Assembly (NCBI GenBank): GCA_013393545.1
Contig: JABXHG010000205.1
Coordinates: 1 to 9,809, forward strand
Direction: 5' to 3'
DNA length: 9,809 nucleotides
Source: Alteromonadaceae bacterium
GTDB lineage: Bacteria; Pseudomonadota; Gammaproteobacteria; Pseudomonadales; Oleiphilaceae
The notes beneath the pieces are model-generated. The model saw only the letters and a list, made by a program, of their open reading frames with translations. It searched no databases and was not told the origin of the DNA. A program made the translations under genes and the position numbers. Positions 1 through 6,506 of this stretch are shown one piece after another; the first letter of the stretch is position 1; every line of letters begins with the position of its first letter.

Positions 1-470
1 CCTGCGCGTTGTCAGGCGCTGCTTCCTCACACCGCCTCAGCCCCCTGTCGCCCCTCGAGCGCCGGTGGCCACTGCGCGGCACCGGCGAGCTGCATAATTA
101 CATGCGGCGCGACGAGGCCATGCCCTTCTCCTCCGGCCTGAAAGTGGTCAACCAGATCATGGAAAACGAAACCATTCCCCTCGCCCCCAGCGCCGGGCGC
201 GATATGTGGGACGAATCCGAAGCCGCCGAAACCGCCTACGCCAACTACATCCTGCGCGACCCCATCCTCGGCTACTCGGCCGAGTACCACAGCGAACAGT
301 TCCGCTTTGTGGCCAACCGCCGCGCCCGCACCGTGGGCCTGGAAGAGCCGTTCCCCGGCGCCAAAAACGTCTCGCCCTGGCTGGACGAGCAGGCTACGCT
401 ACGCAAAGAAAAGAACTTCTTTGAAACCCGGGTGATCGAGTACCAGACCGGCACCCAGTTGGAGTGGTAA
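1..470 (+). CDS. nrdB: Ribonucleoside-diphosphate reductase beta subunit, C-terminal part (partial at left edge, possibly degenerate)
   Basis: This is the C-terminal part of the class I ribonucleotide reductase small subunit, the cytosolic protein whose di-iron/tyrosyl centre supplies the radical for making deoxyribonucleotides. The frame is open from the window edge, so the real start lies outside. The ending is diagnostic: a PFPGAKN..PWLDE segment is followed by [16 protein letters not shown] and a terminal LEW, the tail that docks into the alpha subunit in this NrdB subgroup. The helix carrying RDE is also visible (about nt 105-125). Two oddities stand out. The family's RDExxH metal motif reads RDEAMP, so the expected His ligand is Pro. 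The roughly 35 residues before it (nt 3-100) match the family poorly and look eroded or frameshifted. It may therefore be a decaying copy or contain sequence errors near the edge. It ends 4 nt before ldhA, suggesting one transcript. The family call is secure; functionality is not. Confidence 0.8.
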   Translation, partial: CALSGAASSHRLSPLSPLERRWPLRGTGELHNYMRRDEAMPFSSGLKVVNQIMENETIPLAPSAGRDMWDESEAAETAYANYILRDPILGYSAEYHSEQFRFVANRRARTVGLEEPFPGAKNVSPWLDEQATLRKEKNFFETRVIEYQTGTQLEW

Positions 471-474
471 GCCC

Positions 475-1470
475 ATGAAAGTTGCTGTCTTCAGCACCAA
501 ACCCTACGACGAACAATTCCTCGGCCAGGCCAACCAGGAAGCCCACCAGCACGAGCTGACCTTCCTGGAAACCCGCCTGAACGAAACCACGGCGGCACTG
601 GCCCAGGGTTTCGACGCCGTATGCGTGTTCGTTAACGACCAGGTGGACGCCCCGGTGCTGGAAAAGCTGGCGGCCGGCGGCACCCGCGTGATTGCCCTGC
701 GCTGCGCGGGCTTCAACAACGTCGATCTCAAAGCCGCCGAACGCCTGGGCCTGGCCGTGGTGCGTGTGCCGGCGTACTCCCCCTACGCCGTGGCCGAACA
801 CACCGTGGCACTGATGCTCACCCTGAACCGTCAGATCCACCGGGCCTACCACCGCATCCGTGAAAGCAACTTTGCCCTCGACGGCCTGTTGGGCTTTGAT
901 CTGCGCGGGCGCACCGTGGGCATCATCGGGACTGGCCGCATTGGCGTGGAAGTGGCCCGCATCATGCGCGGGTTTGGCTGCCGCGTGCTGGGCTACGCCC
1001 ACAAGGTGCACAAGGAGGCCGAGGAAGTCGGGGTGGAATACGTGCCACTGGATGAATTGTTTGCCGAATCCGACATCATCACCCTGCATTGCCCGCTGAC
1101 CCCTGAAACCCATCACCTGATCGACGCCGAGGCCATGGCCAAGATGAAAGACGGTGTGATGCTGATCAACACCAGTCGGGGCGCGATTGTCGATACTGGT
1201 GCGGTGATCGAAGGCCTGAAATCCGGCCACATCGGCTACCTGGGGCTGGACGTGTACGAGGAAGAGGGCGACCTGTTCTTCGAAGACCTCTCGAACCTGG
1301 TGCTGCAGGATGACGTGTTCGCCCGTTTGCTGACGTTCCCCAATGTGGTGATTACCGGCCACCAGGCCTTCTTCACCCAGGATGCGCTGGAAAGCATTGC
1401 CCACACCACTTTGGGCAATTTGAGCGAGCTGGAAGAGAGCGGCGAGTGTAAAAACCGGGTTGCCGGCTGA
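475..1470 (+). CDS. ldhA: Fermentative D-lactate dehydrogenase (2-hydroxyacid dehydrogenase)
   Basis: This is a complete 331-residue enzyme predicted to reduce pyruvate to D-lactate with NADH in the cytoplasm, regenerating NAD+ in fermentation. E. coli LdhA is 329 residues and the two can be followed side by side from memory. Shared blocks include the N-terminal [11 protein letters not shown], the [13 protein letters not shown] block, and [13 protein letters not shown]. The Rossmann nucleotide motif GTGRIG is at residues 152-157. The catalytic residues fall at the E. coli positions: Arg235 in NTSRGA, Glu264 in the [13 protein letters not shown] block and His296 in TGHQAFF. The start ATG is preceded by GGAG (nt 461-464) inside the end of nrdB, which implies translational coupling. 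A hairpin terminator follows the stop. The C-terminal CKNRV matches the usual family ending. No defects are visible. Other D-2-hydroxyacid dehydrogenases are less likely because of this block-by-block agreement. Confidence 0.93.
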   Translation: MKVAVFSTKPYDEQFLGQANQEAHQHELTFLETRLNETTAALAQGFDAVCVFVNDQVDAPVLEKLAAGGTRVIALRCAGFNNVDLKAAERLGLAVVRVPAYSPYAVAEHTVALMLTLNRQIHRAYHRIRESNFALDGLLGFDLRGRTVGIIGTGRIGVEVARIMRGFGCRVLGYAHKVHKEAEEVGVEYVPLDELFAESDIITLHCPLTPETHHLIDAEAMAKMKDGVMLINTSRGAIVDTGAVIEGLKSGHIGYLGLDVYEEEGDLFFEDLSNLVLQDDVFARLLTFPNVVITGHQAFFTQDALESIAHTTLGNLSELEESGECKNRVAG

Positions 1471-1504
1471 ACCGGGCCATCGGTTCCTCTCCGGTACCTT
1501 GGAA

Positions 1505-1536
1505 CTTGCCCGCTACTCGTAGTGGGCCTTTTTATT
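1505..1536 (+). terminator. Rho-independent terminator after ldhA
   Basis: Nine-base arms (1508-1516 and 1519-1527, GCCCGCTAC and GTAGTGGGC, with one G-T pair) enclose a very short loop and are followed by a run of five T at 1529-1533. It lies 37 nt after the ldhA stop in the correct orientation and probably ends the nrdB-ldhA transcript. Confidence 0.8.
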
Positions 1537-1562
1537 GATGGAAAACATGGATCGCATTTAAT
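1535..1562 (+). promoter_or_regulatory. Candidate sigma-70 promoter for the short-chain dehydrogenase
   Basis: TTGATG (1535-1540) and TTTAAT (1557-1562) are separated by 16 nt and lie just after the ldhA terminator in an A+T-rich stretch. This would give an RNA start near 1569 and a leader of about 77 nt. It is judged by eye against the -35/-10 consensus only. Confidence 0.35.
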
Positions 1563-1645
1563 TAGTGCGCTATTTGTTTTGGTGGGAGTATTGAGATTCA
1601 GCTCGGTAAAGTTTTCCCATTCAGGAAGCTAAGCAGGAGAGAATC

Positions 1646-2428
1646 ATGAAGAATCTGGAGAACAAAGTTGCGTTGGTAACGGGTGCAGGGCAAGGAATTG
1701 GTCGCGCAATTGCATTGCGACTGGCTCGCGATGGTGCTGACGTCGCCCTTGTGGATCTTAACGACGCGAAAGTTCAGGCTGTCGCCGGTGAGGTGCAAGC
1801 ACTGGGGCGGAAAGCCGCGACCTTTAAGGCGGATGTGTCCAATCGAGATGAGGTTTATGCCGCCATTGATCACACGGAGAAGGAACTGGGCGGTTTTGAC
1901 ATCATCGTCAACAATGCCGGTATCGCCAATGTTCAACCTGTTGCTGAGATTACACCCGAAGAGGTGGATAAAATCTTCAAGGTGAACGTTAATGGCGTTA
2001 TGTGGGGTATTCAGGCAGCCGCCGCCAAATTCAAAAAGAACGGGACCAAGGGCAAAATCATTAATGCTTCGTCTATTGCAGGCCATGAAGGTTTCCCCCT
2101 GCTGAGTATTTATTCGGCGACCAAGTTTGCCGTGCGGGCCCTGACCCAGGCATCAGCCAAAGAGTTTGCGAGTGACGGTATTACTGTGAACGCCTACTGT
2201 CCCGGCGTGGTTGGCACCGATATGTGGGTCGAGATTGATAAACGGATGGCTGAGGTTACTGGCGCTGAAATCGGTGAGAGCTACGACAAGTTTGTTGGTG
2301 GCATCGCACTGGGTCGTGCACAGACGCCCGAAGATGTAGCGTCGTTCGTCTCTTATCTGGCGGGCCCCGATTCCGACTACATGACAGGACAGGCTCCGTT
2401 AATTGATGGTGGCCTGGTTTATCGATAG
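1646..2428 (+). CDS. Short-chain dehydrogenase/reductase, acetoin (diacetyl) reductase / 2,3-butanediol dehydrogenase type
   Basis: This is a 260-residue classical SDR, predicted to be a cytosolic NAD(H)-dependent oxidoreductase interconverting acetoin (or diacetyl) and 2,3-butanediol. The nucleotide motif TGAGQGIG is at residues 12-19, NNAG at 89-92, and the catalytic set is Ser143, Tyr156 and Lys160 with the expected Ser-x12-Tyr and YxxxK spacing. The C-terminal half follows BudC-type enzymes closely: GITVNAYCPGVVGTDMW, the LGRAQTPEDVA segment, and AGPDSDYMTGQ with IDGG near the end. The length (BudC about 256) agrees. A strong AGGAG at 1635-1639, 6 nt before the ATG, fixes the start. The gene stands alone between the ldhA terminator and the next gene. 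Its codons are noticeably less G+C rich than those of ldhA and the CLCA_X gene, a mild hint of separate origin. Substrate is inferred from family resemblance; other short diols or ketones are possible. Confidence 0.82.
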   Translation: MKNLENKVALVTGAGQGIGRAIALRLARDGADVALVDLNDAKVQAVAGEVQALGRKAATFKADVSNRDEVYAAIDHTEKELGGFDIIVNNAGIANVQPVAEITPEEVDKIFKVNVNGVMWGIQAAAAKFKKNGTKGKIINASSIAGHEGFPLLSIYSATKFAVRALTQASAKEFASDGITVNAYCPGVVGTDMWVEIDKRMAEVTGAEIGESYDKFVGGIALGRAQTPEDVASFVSYLAGPDSDYMTGQAPLIDGGLVYR

Positions 2429-2540
2429 AGCTTCCGGGTCCAGCTGAAGGAGTAAGCGGTCAGGACGTGTACGGCAAGCGGAAGTTTCTATTTGCTAAAT
2501 CCGTACCTGAGACAGGCGCGTGATTGCGGCGTTTAGGCTG

Positions 2541-2546
2541 TAGAAT
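2541..2546 (+). promoter_or_regulatory. Candidate -10 element giving a leaderless mRNA
   Basis: TAGAAT lies 6 nt before the ATG of the next gene, so transcription would start at or next to the start codon. There is no purine-rich ribosome-binding site before that ATG and no convincing -35 element. This fits leaderless translation but is unproven. Confidence 0.3.
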
Positions 2547-2552
2547 ACGCTG

Positions 2553-3326
2553 ATGGCCAGACAATTCTATCGCAGGGGCCCGGACTACCGCGCCGGCGCC
2601 CCCGTAACCTTCCTGGACGTGCGCCGCCGCTTCCAGTTTCGCAGCATCGACATCGGGCGTTGGGTCACCGAACCCGAGAAGCAGCGCAGTGCCGCGCTTT
2701 TCTACGACGCCCTGTGCGATCTGATGATCATCCTCGGCGGCACCGAAAGCCTGATCTCCCTACGCGGCACCCTGGGTCTGCAATACGGCACCGGCGGCCG
2801 ACCGGGTGTGAGCGCCCACTACACGCCCGCCACCCGTACCTTCTCGCTGGCCAAGAACGCCGGGCCCGGCAGCATCGCCCACGAATGGTTTCATGCCTTT
2901 GATCACTACATCGCGGACAAGATATTTACAGACGTCGAACCGGGTGCTTTCGGCTCCAAACTCTGGCTGATACGCGAAGACATCGTGGCCCACCCGCTGA
3001 ACGAACGCCTTGAAGCTTGTTACCGCGCCGTGTTGTTGGATCCTTCAGGCAACCAGCCCAGTGCCTTGTTCCGGGCCTCCGCCAAAGCGGACAAAGCCGC
3101 CGGCGTGCACTACTTCAGTCAACCGGAAGAACTGTGCGCCCGCGCCTTCGAGGCCTTCGTGCAGGACGCCACCTGCAAAAATGCCTTTCTGGTGCGTGGC
3201 ACGAAAGAGACCGATGAAGCGAAACTGGGGTTGTATCCGCAGGGGGAGGAACGCGCCCGGACGAACCGGGCGTTCAGCGCCTACTTTCAGGCGCTGGGAG
3301 GGGCATTGCGACGAAGCGGAATTTAG
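2553..3326 (+). CDS. CLCA_X-type HExxH protein (putative zinc metallopeptidase-like, polyvalent-protein-associated domain)
   Basis: This is a 257-residue cytosolic protein with no signal peptide or membrane segment. I recognise the arrangement as the family called CLCA_X in genome annotation, related to metallopeptidase-like domains found in large polyvalent proteins of phages and conjugative elements. The core is HEWFH at residues 110-114 inside an AHEWFHAFDHYI block; this HExxH would bind a metal through His110 and His114 with Glu111 as catalytic base. A later EELCARAFEAF block (residues 192-202) has Glu193 and Glu200 as candidate third ligands, as in gluzincins. Other conserved-looking pieces are FYRRGPDYRAG at the N-terminus, RWVT, SLRGTLGL and YTPATRTFSLAKNAG. 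The substrate and role are unknown. The start is the only ATG before the conserved N-terminus and has no ribosome-binding site. The stop overlaps the stop of the convergent lipoprotein gene by 4 nt. Confidence 0.7.
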   Translation: MARQFYRRGPDYRAGAPVTFLDVRRRFQFRSIDIGRWVTEPEKQRSAALFYDALCDLMIILGGTESLISLRGTLGLQYGTGGRPGVSAHYTPATRTFSLAKNAGPGSIAHEWFHAFDHYIADKIFTDVEPGAFGSKLWLIREDIVAHPLNERLEACYRAVLLDPSGNQPSALFRASAKADKAAGVHYFSQPEELCARAFEAFVQDATCKNAFLVRGTKETDEAKLGLYPQGEERARTNRAFSAYFQALGGALRRSGI

Positions 3327-3649
3327 TTAGTGTTTTCTTCGTAGCTGTCCTCAATGGCATCGCCGGCTTCCTCGGCGCTTTCGGCTACTTCTTCACCAGC
3401 CTCTTCCGCGCTGTCGCCGATGGCTTCACCGGCGTTTTCCGCGCCTTCCTGCAGCTCGCCCAGGGCGCTTTCATCCTGGCCGGTGGCTTCCTCGTACGTT
3501 TCTTCTACCGCATTGCCGGCATCGTTCACCATGTCCTCGGTGTTCTCTGCGGCTTGCTCAAGATCAGCCCCTTCCTCGGATTCAGAACCGCAGGCTGCCA
3601 GGCCCAGAGTCATTGCCATAAGCAGTGCGCTGAGAGTTAATTTGTTCAT
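3323..3649 (-). CDS. Small, highly acidic lipoprotein with 11-residue repeats
   Basis: This is a 108-residue predicted lipoprotein. The first 20 residues are a lipoprotein signal with lipobox LAAC and lipidation at Cys20; Gly-Ser after the Cys carries no inner-membrane retention Asp, so the outer membrane is the likely destination. The mature 88 residues contain 32 Asp/Glu and no Lys, Arg or His. Four 11-residue repeats of the pattern AGxAxxxSxEE occur: residues 44-54, then 73-83, 84-94 and 95-105 in tandem, the register of an extended amphipathic helix. Asp/Glu/Ala/Gly dominate and there is no aromatic core, so it may be largely unfolded or coiled. A near-ideal ribosome-binding site (AAGGAGGT, complement of 3655-3662) precedes the ATG. 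The gene is convergent with the CLCA_X gene, with stops overlapping by 4 nt. Function is unknown; envelope spacer, ion buffer or stress protein are only guesses. Confidence 0.75.
   Translation of the reverse strand: MNKLTLSALLMAMTLGLAACGSESEEGADLEQAAENTEDMVNDAGNAVEETYEEATGQDESALGELQEGAENAGEAIGDSAEEAGEEVAESAEEAGDAIEDSYEENTN
3335..3433 (-). repeat. Three tandem 33-bp coding repeats in the acidic lipoprotein
   Basis: The repeats are at 3401-3433, 3368-3400 and 3335-3367. They encode AGEAIGDSAEE, AGEEVAESAEE and AGDAIEDSYEE. A fourth, detached copy (3488-3520) encodes AGNAVEETYEE. The repeat is seen mainly at protein level; the DNA has diverged. Confidence 0.65.
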
Positions 3650-3871
3650 AAAGTACCTCCTTTACCAATTGTCGGGAACGCACAGTAAAGGCTTGGGCGG
3701 GGCGATACCATTTCCCGGGGGTTACCCTTTGGTTAGGGCTGGTAGCGTTTCAGGAAAATGGGTTCTATGGTTTGTGAGGTTGGTTCTGGCGGTTGTGTAA
3801 CGAATGGCATACATGACATTGCCTCTGTAAAAACATTGCCATGATCAGAATTCTGCAGGTATCAGGAATGA

Positions 3872-4351
3872 ACAATCCCTCGCCCGGTTGCCGTTTATCT
3901 ATCGGAGTGGACCGCCGGCATTATCGACCGGCCGCAGTCGGACCAGCCCGCCGCAAAGCTGGTCGACGTCCGTACCGGCACCCACGAAGGCTTTGACCGG
4001 GTGGTTTTTGAATTTGATGAGCGGGTTCCGGGGTATCACATTGAGTACATCGACAAGCCCGTTCGCAAGTGCGGCTCCGGCAAGGTTGCGCCTGTGGCCG
4101 GTGATGGCTGGCTTGAGGTCCGGATGTACCCGGCAAAGGCGCACACCGAAGAGTGGCAGCCGACGGTCACTGATCGTAAGCGTATGCCAGACTTGCCGGT
4201 TCTCTCCGAGTTGGAGTTGACGTGCGATTTCGAGGCGGTGGTGACATGGGTCTTCGGCGTCGAGTCGCCGAATCGCTATCAGGTCCGCGAGTTGAGCAGT
4301 CCCCCGCGCCTTGTCGTCGATCTGCGTCATGATCGGAATCACAGCAATTGA
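3872..4351 (+). pseudogene. AMIN-like domain protein lacking its start and signal peptide
   Basis: The frame ending at 4351 encodes what I recognise as the AMIN-like domain found in secreted bacterial proteins of unknown role. Characteristic pieces are the AKLVDVRTGTHEGFDRVVFEF block, PGYHIEYID, GSG, GDGWLEVRMYPA, an FEAVVTWVFGV block and the ending PPRLVVDLRHD. The first standard start codon in this frame is GTG at 4001, which falls inside the conserved DRVVFEF segment and would remove the first strand of the domain. Homology-like sequence continues upstream without a start (EWTAGIIDR near 3905-3931) to an in-frame TGA at 3869-3871. An ATG at 3868 is in another frame. No signal peptide is visible in any frame nearby. 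It is most simply a gene whose 5' end was lost or frameshifted, with a domain that still looks well preserved, suggesting recent loss or a sequence error. A predictor might annotate 4001-4351 (116 residues). Confidence 0.6.
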
Positions 4352-4409
4352 GCTAAGCTGTAAACGTGCCTGATGGTGCCAGGCGTCGTGCGTACAAGGA
4401 GCAATCACT

Positions 4410-5378
4410 ATGAGTCCCGATAAACTTCCCCCTACCAAAGACCAGATCAGCTCCCTGTTGGGCTACGCCATCCTCTCGCCCTCAAGCCACAACACCCAGC
4501 CCTGGCGGTTTGAGATCACCGAGGGCGCCGTCTCACTCTTTGCCGACAGAACCCGCGCGCTGCCCGCCAATGATCCCCTGGACCGGGAGCTGACCATCAG
4601 CTGTGGCTGTGCGCTGATGAATTTGCGCGTGGCGGCGGCGCATGAGGGCATGGGTGTTTCTGTGGATTTGAGCCCCGGTCCTGATAACGGTGACCGGCTG
4701 GCGGTGGTCTCTTTCCATTCGGACGGTTCGGTGTCGCCTTCTGAGGCGGAGCTGTTCCCGTCGATTGAAGCCCGGCGGACTTATCGCAAGCGTTTCGCGC
4801 CCCGGGAAGTACCGAAAGCAACGCTCAATGCTCTGGTTGCAGCCGCTTCCGAGAACGGCTGCGGGCTCGAACTGTTGGAATCCGAAGAGCAGCGCCACAA
4901 GGCGGCGGCGCTGGTTTCCGAGGGTGATGCCATTCAGTGGGCCGATCCTGATTGGCGACAGGAGCTGGCGGACTGGATGCATCCACGGCGCCAGGGCGAC
5001 GGGCTCACGGTGCCGGGCTTGGTTGCGCCTTTGGCTCAGGCCGTCGTGCGAACCTTTGATATGGGCCACGGCGTGGGTGCCAAAGACCAACAGCTGGCCG
5101 ACGAATCGCCGGTGCTGGCGGTTTTGGGCACGGCCGCTGACAACCGGGCGGACTGGTTGGCGGCGGGGCAGGCATTGCAGCGGGTGTTGCTGGTGGCGCA
5201 TGCCCACGGTTTGCAGGCGTCTTACCTGAACCAGCCTATCCAGGTGGCGTCCTTGCGCCCGAAACTCCAGAAACTGTTGAGTCAGGGCGGTTTCCCTCAA
5301 ATTCTGCTCCGGCTCGGGCACCCGGAGAAAGACATTCACGCGGCGCCGCGTCGACCGCTTGATGATGTGATTGCCTGA
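4410..5378 (+). CDS. Acg-type FMN-binding nitroreductase family protein
   Basis: This is a 322-residue protein of the nitroreductase superfamily, nearest to the Acg group (named for a mycobacterial dormancy protein). The N-terminal block LSPSSHNTQPWRFE (residues 22-35) is the FMN-contacting signature, followed by DRTRALPANDPLDRE, RRTYRKRF (122-129), GQALQRVLL (253-261), GLQASYLNQPI and the C-terminal RLGHPE with PRRPLDD. The length fits the family's duplicated nitroreductase fold. It would be cytosolic; activity could be flavin-dependent reduction or, as proposed for Acg proteins, FMN sequestration. The substrate is unknown. AAGGAG at 4396-4401, 8 nt before ATG, sets the start. No terminator follows the stop: the convergent SGNH gene begins at once and overlaps the last 143 bp. 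High G+C and typical codon use suggest a resident gene. Confidence 0.82.
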   Translation: MSPDKLPPTKDQISSLLGYAILSPSSHNTQPWRFEITEGAVSLFADRTRALPANDPLDRELTISCGCALMNLRVAAAHEGMGVSVDLSPGPDNGDRLAVVSFHSDGSVSPSEAELFPSIEARRTYRKRFAPREVPKATLNALVAAASENGCGLELLESEEQRHKAAALVSEGDAIQWADPDWRQELADWMHPRRQGDGLTVPGLVAPLAQAVVRTFDMGHGVGAKDQQLADESPVLAVLGTAADNRADWLAAGQALQRVLLVAHAHGLQASYLNQPIQVASLRPKLQKLLSQGGFPQILLRLGHPEKDIHAAPRRPLDDVIA

Positions 5379-6093
5379 CCACGCGGCCCTCCAGCGCCTC
5401 ACTCAATACGTCTCCGATATACGCATAGCCTTTCTCGCCGGGGTGGTAGCCGTCCCGGGCCAGCATGTCCGGGTCGGTGACGGTCGGATAGCGTAAATGC
5501 ACGAAGTCCGCAGGCTGTGCTCTGGCAAGCCGGGCGTATACCCGGTCCAGCTGGTGGGCGCGCCAACCCATGAGCTGGCGCAGCGGCGCGGGTAGGGCCG
5601 TAAAGCGGTGCATGGGCGGCACGCAGATCAGGTACAGGGGGCCATCGTCTTCGGGCATCAGCCGCCGGTGTAATTCGATAAGCTGCTGGCGAAAGCGGCG
5701 GCGGGGCGTCAGGGCGGTGGTGTCGTTCACGCCCATGCTCAGTAGCACGGTATCGGCCTTGGGCAGCTCGGCGGTGGCCAGTTTTCCAAGCAGCCCGCCC
5801 ATGGTGATGCCGTTGATGCCCCAGGTGTGCCAGGCAATGGTGCGCCCCGTTCGTTGATGAAGATGTAGGGCCAACTGACTGGCCTGGCCCTGATCGTGGC
5901 TGTCCACACCAACGCCAGCTGCGGTGGATTCGCCTATCACCAGAAGGCGATGTTCGGGAGGGCCGTCACCGTATTGCCCCTCGTGTGGCCCTGACGCTTC
6001 CGGCAGCCGGGCTGTGGTGCGGCGTACCCGTTTGCCCTGGTAAAGCATCACCGGCAGAAGCAGGGCGGTGGTCAGCCAGAAGGGTAGGTGCAT
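5236..6093 (-). CDS. Membrane-anchored SGNH/GDSL-type hydrolase with a C-terminal tail overlapping the nitroreductase gene
   Basis: This is a 285-residue SGNH hydrolase, a serine esterase or lipase-like fold. All four blocks are present: block I reads GESTAAG with nucleophile Ser56 (GES rather than GDS), block II has Gly95 in WGINGITMG, block III has Asn123 in SMGVNDTT, and block V is DGYHPGEKG with Asp214 and His217. Residues 4-19 form one short hydrophobic segment followed by Lys/Arg residues, so it is probably a signal anchor. The fold should end near residue 237 (ALEGRV); the last 45-50 residues are Pro/Gly/Ser/Arg-rich and overlap the 3' end of the nitroreductase gene on the opposite strand, so they look like accidental read-through coding. 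GAGGA about 9 nt before the ATG supports the start. The substrate is not predictable; acyl-ester cleavage is the general expectation. Confidence 0.83.
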   Translation of the reverse strand: MHLPFWLTTALLLPVMLYQGKRVRRTTARLPEASGPHEGQYGDGPPEHRLLVIGESTAAGVGVDSHDQGQASQLALHLHQRTGRTIAWHTWGINGITMGGLLGKLATAELPKADTVLLSMGVNDTTALTPRRRFRQQLIELHRRLMPEDDGPLYLICVPPMHRFTALPAPLRQLMGWRAHQLDRVYARLARAQPADFVHLRYPTVTDPDMLARDGYHPGEKGYAYIGDVLSEALEGRVVRQSHHQAVDAAPRECLSPGARAGAEFEGNRPDSTVSGVSGARTPPG

Positions 6094-6138
6094 GGTCAGT
6101 GTCCTCAGCCATTGTGTGCTGTTCCTACCATAGCGAGC

Positions 6139-6180
6139 ATGGGGGCAAACGCCAGCGGCTTGCGCTGTCCCCCATTTTTA
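6139..6180 (+). terminator. Terminator-shaped hairpin reading rightward
   Basis: The outer stem ATGGGGG (6139-6145) pairs perfectly with CCCCCAT (6169-6175). An inner stem, CAGCG (6153-6157) with CGCTG (6163-6167), lies within it. Five T at 6175-6179 follow on the + strand. In the other direction there is no T run, so it is a poor terminator for the leftward CMD remnant. The only rightward gene it could serve is the nitroreductase, 760 bp upstream across the antisense of the SGNH gene. Confidence 0.6.
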
Positions 6181-6206
6181 CCTCCCGTCTCGTCTTTATT
6201 CCATGT

Positions 6207-6473
6207 TCACTCCACCAAAGGCACTTCCGGAAAGTCGATCTTCGGCTGAGTCAGGTTGTTCACCCAATTGCTGTAACTGTTTAGCCCCACCCAGCTGGTG
6301 ATTTCCACCAGTGTGGCGTCGTCCAGCCCGGCCTGGCGGGCATTGGTTAACTGTGCGTCAGACAAATGGCCACGTTGCTCCAAAACCGCCAGGGCGACGT
6401 CCAGAACGGCCTGGTCGTACGGGTTGGCAGCCTGCCCTTGCTGGGCCTGCCGGGCGGCGTCAGCGCTTACGCC
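6207..6473 (-). repeat. Direct-repeat copy 1: CMD C-terminal segment
   Basis: It is the same-orientation counterpart of 8393-8659, about four-fifths identical in DNA by eye. The two copies bracket the island at 6923-8260. Confidence 0.7.
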
Positions 6474-6506
6474 TTCGGCTCCATTGCGTGGGGGCGCATA
6501 CTGCAA
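6207..6506 (-). pseudogene. C-terminal remnant of a carboxymuconolactone decarboxylase family gene
   Basis: The last 84 residues match the complete CMD protein at 8393-8935 at 72 of 84 positions by direct comparison, and both end in KIDFPEVPLVE. The match extends a few residues further (GVSADAAR here against GIDANAAR there) and then stops near nt 6473. Everything that carries the active site in the intact copy, including the Glu, the CxxC and the His, is absent. The upstream 10-15 residues of this frame (MQYAPPRNGAE) are not clearly homologous, and no ribosome-binding site precedes the possible ATG at 6506. It is best read as a broken paralogue or duplication scar. The DNA of the two copies differs at many positions, mostly synonymous, so the copies separated long ago or come from different strains. 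Confidence 0.75.

Noticed and set aside
394..1404. Long minus-strand open frame (336 codons) opposite ldhA
   Set aside because: It is the antisense shadow of a well-supported ldhA gene; the translation is His/Gln/Val-rich and has no recognisable family motif.
3354..3800. Plus-strand Ser/Ala-rich open frame over the lipoprotein gene
   Set aside because: It is the complement of the repetitive acidic lipoprotein, whose lipobox and strong ribosome-binding site decide the strand.
4368..4384. Hairpin GCCTG/CAGGC before the nitroreductase gene
   Set aside because: Only five base pairs and no T run, so not a terminator; no sign of a riboswitch.
3899..4438. Minus-strand open frame of 179 codons opposite the AMIN-like frame
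   Set aside because: The opposite strand carries recognisable AMIN-like domain motifs in order; this one shows no family features.
4533..5402. Minus-strand open frame of 289 codons opposite the nitroreductase
   Set aside because: Arg/Gln-rich antisense shadow of a clear nitroreductase gene; no domain or ribosome-binding site seen.
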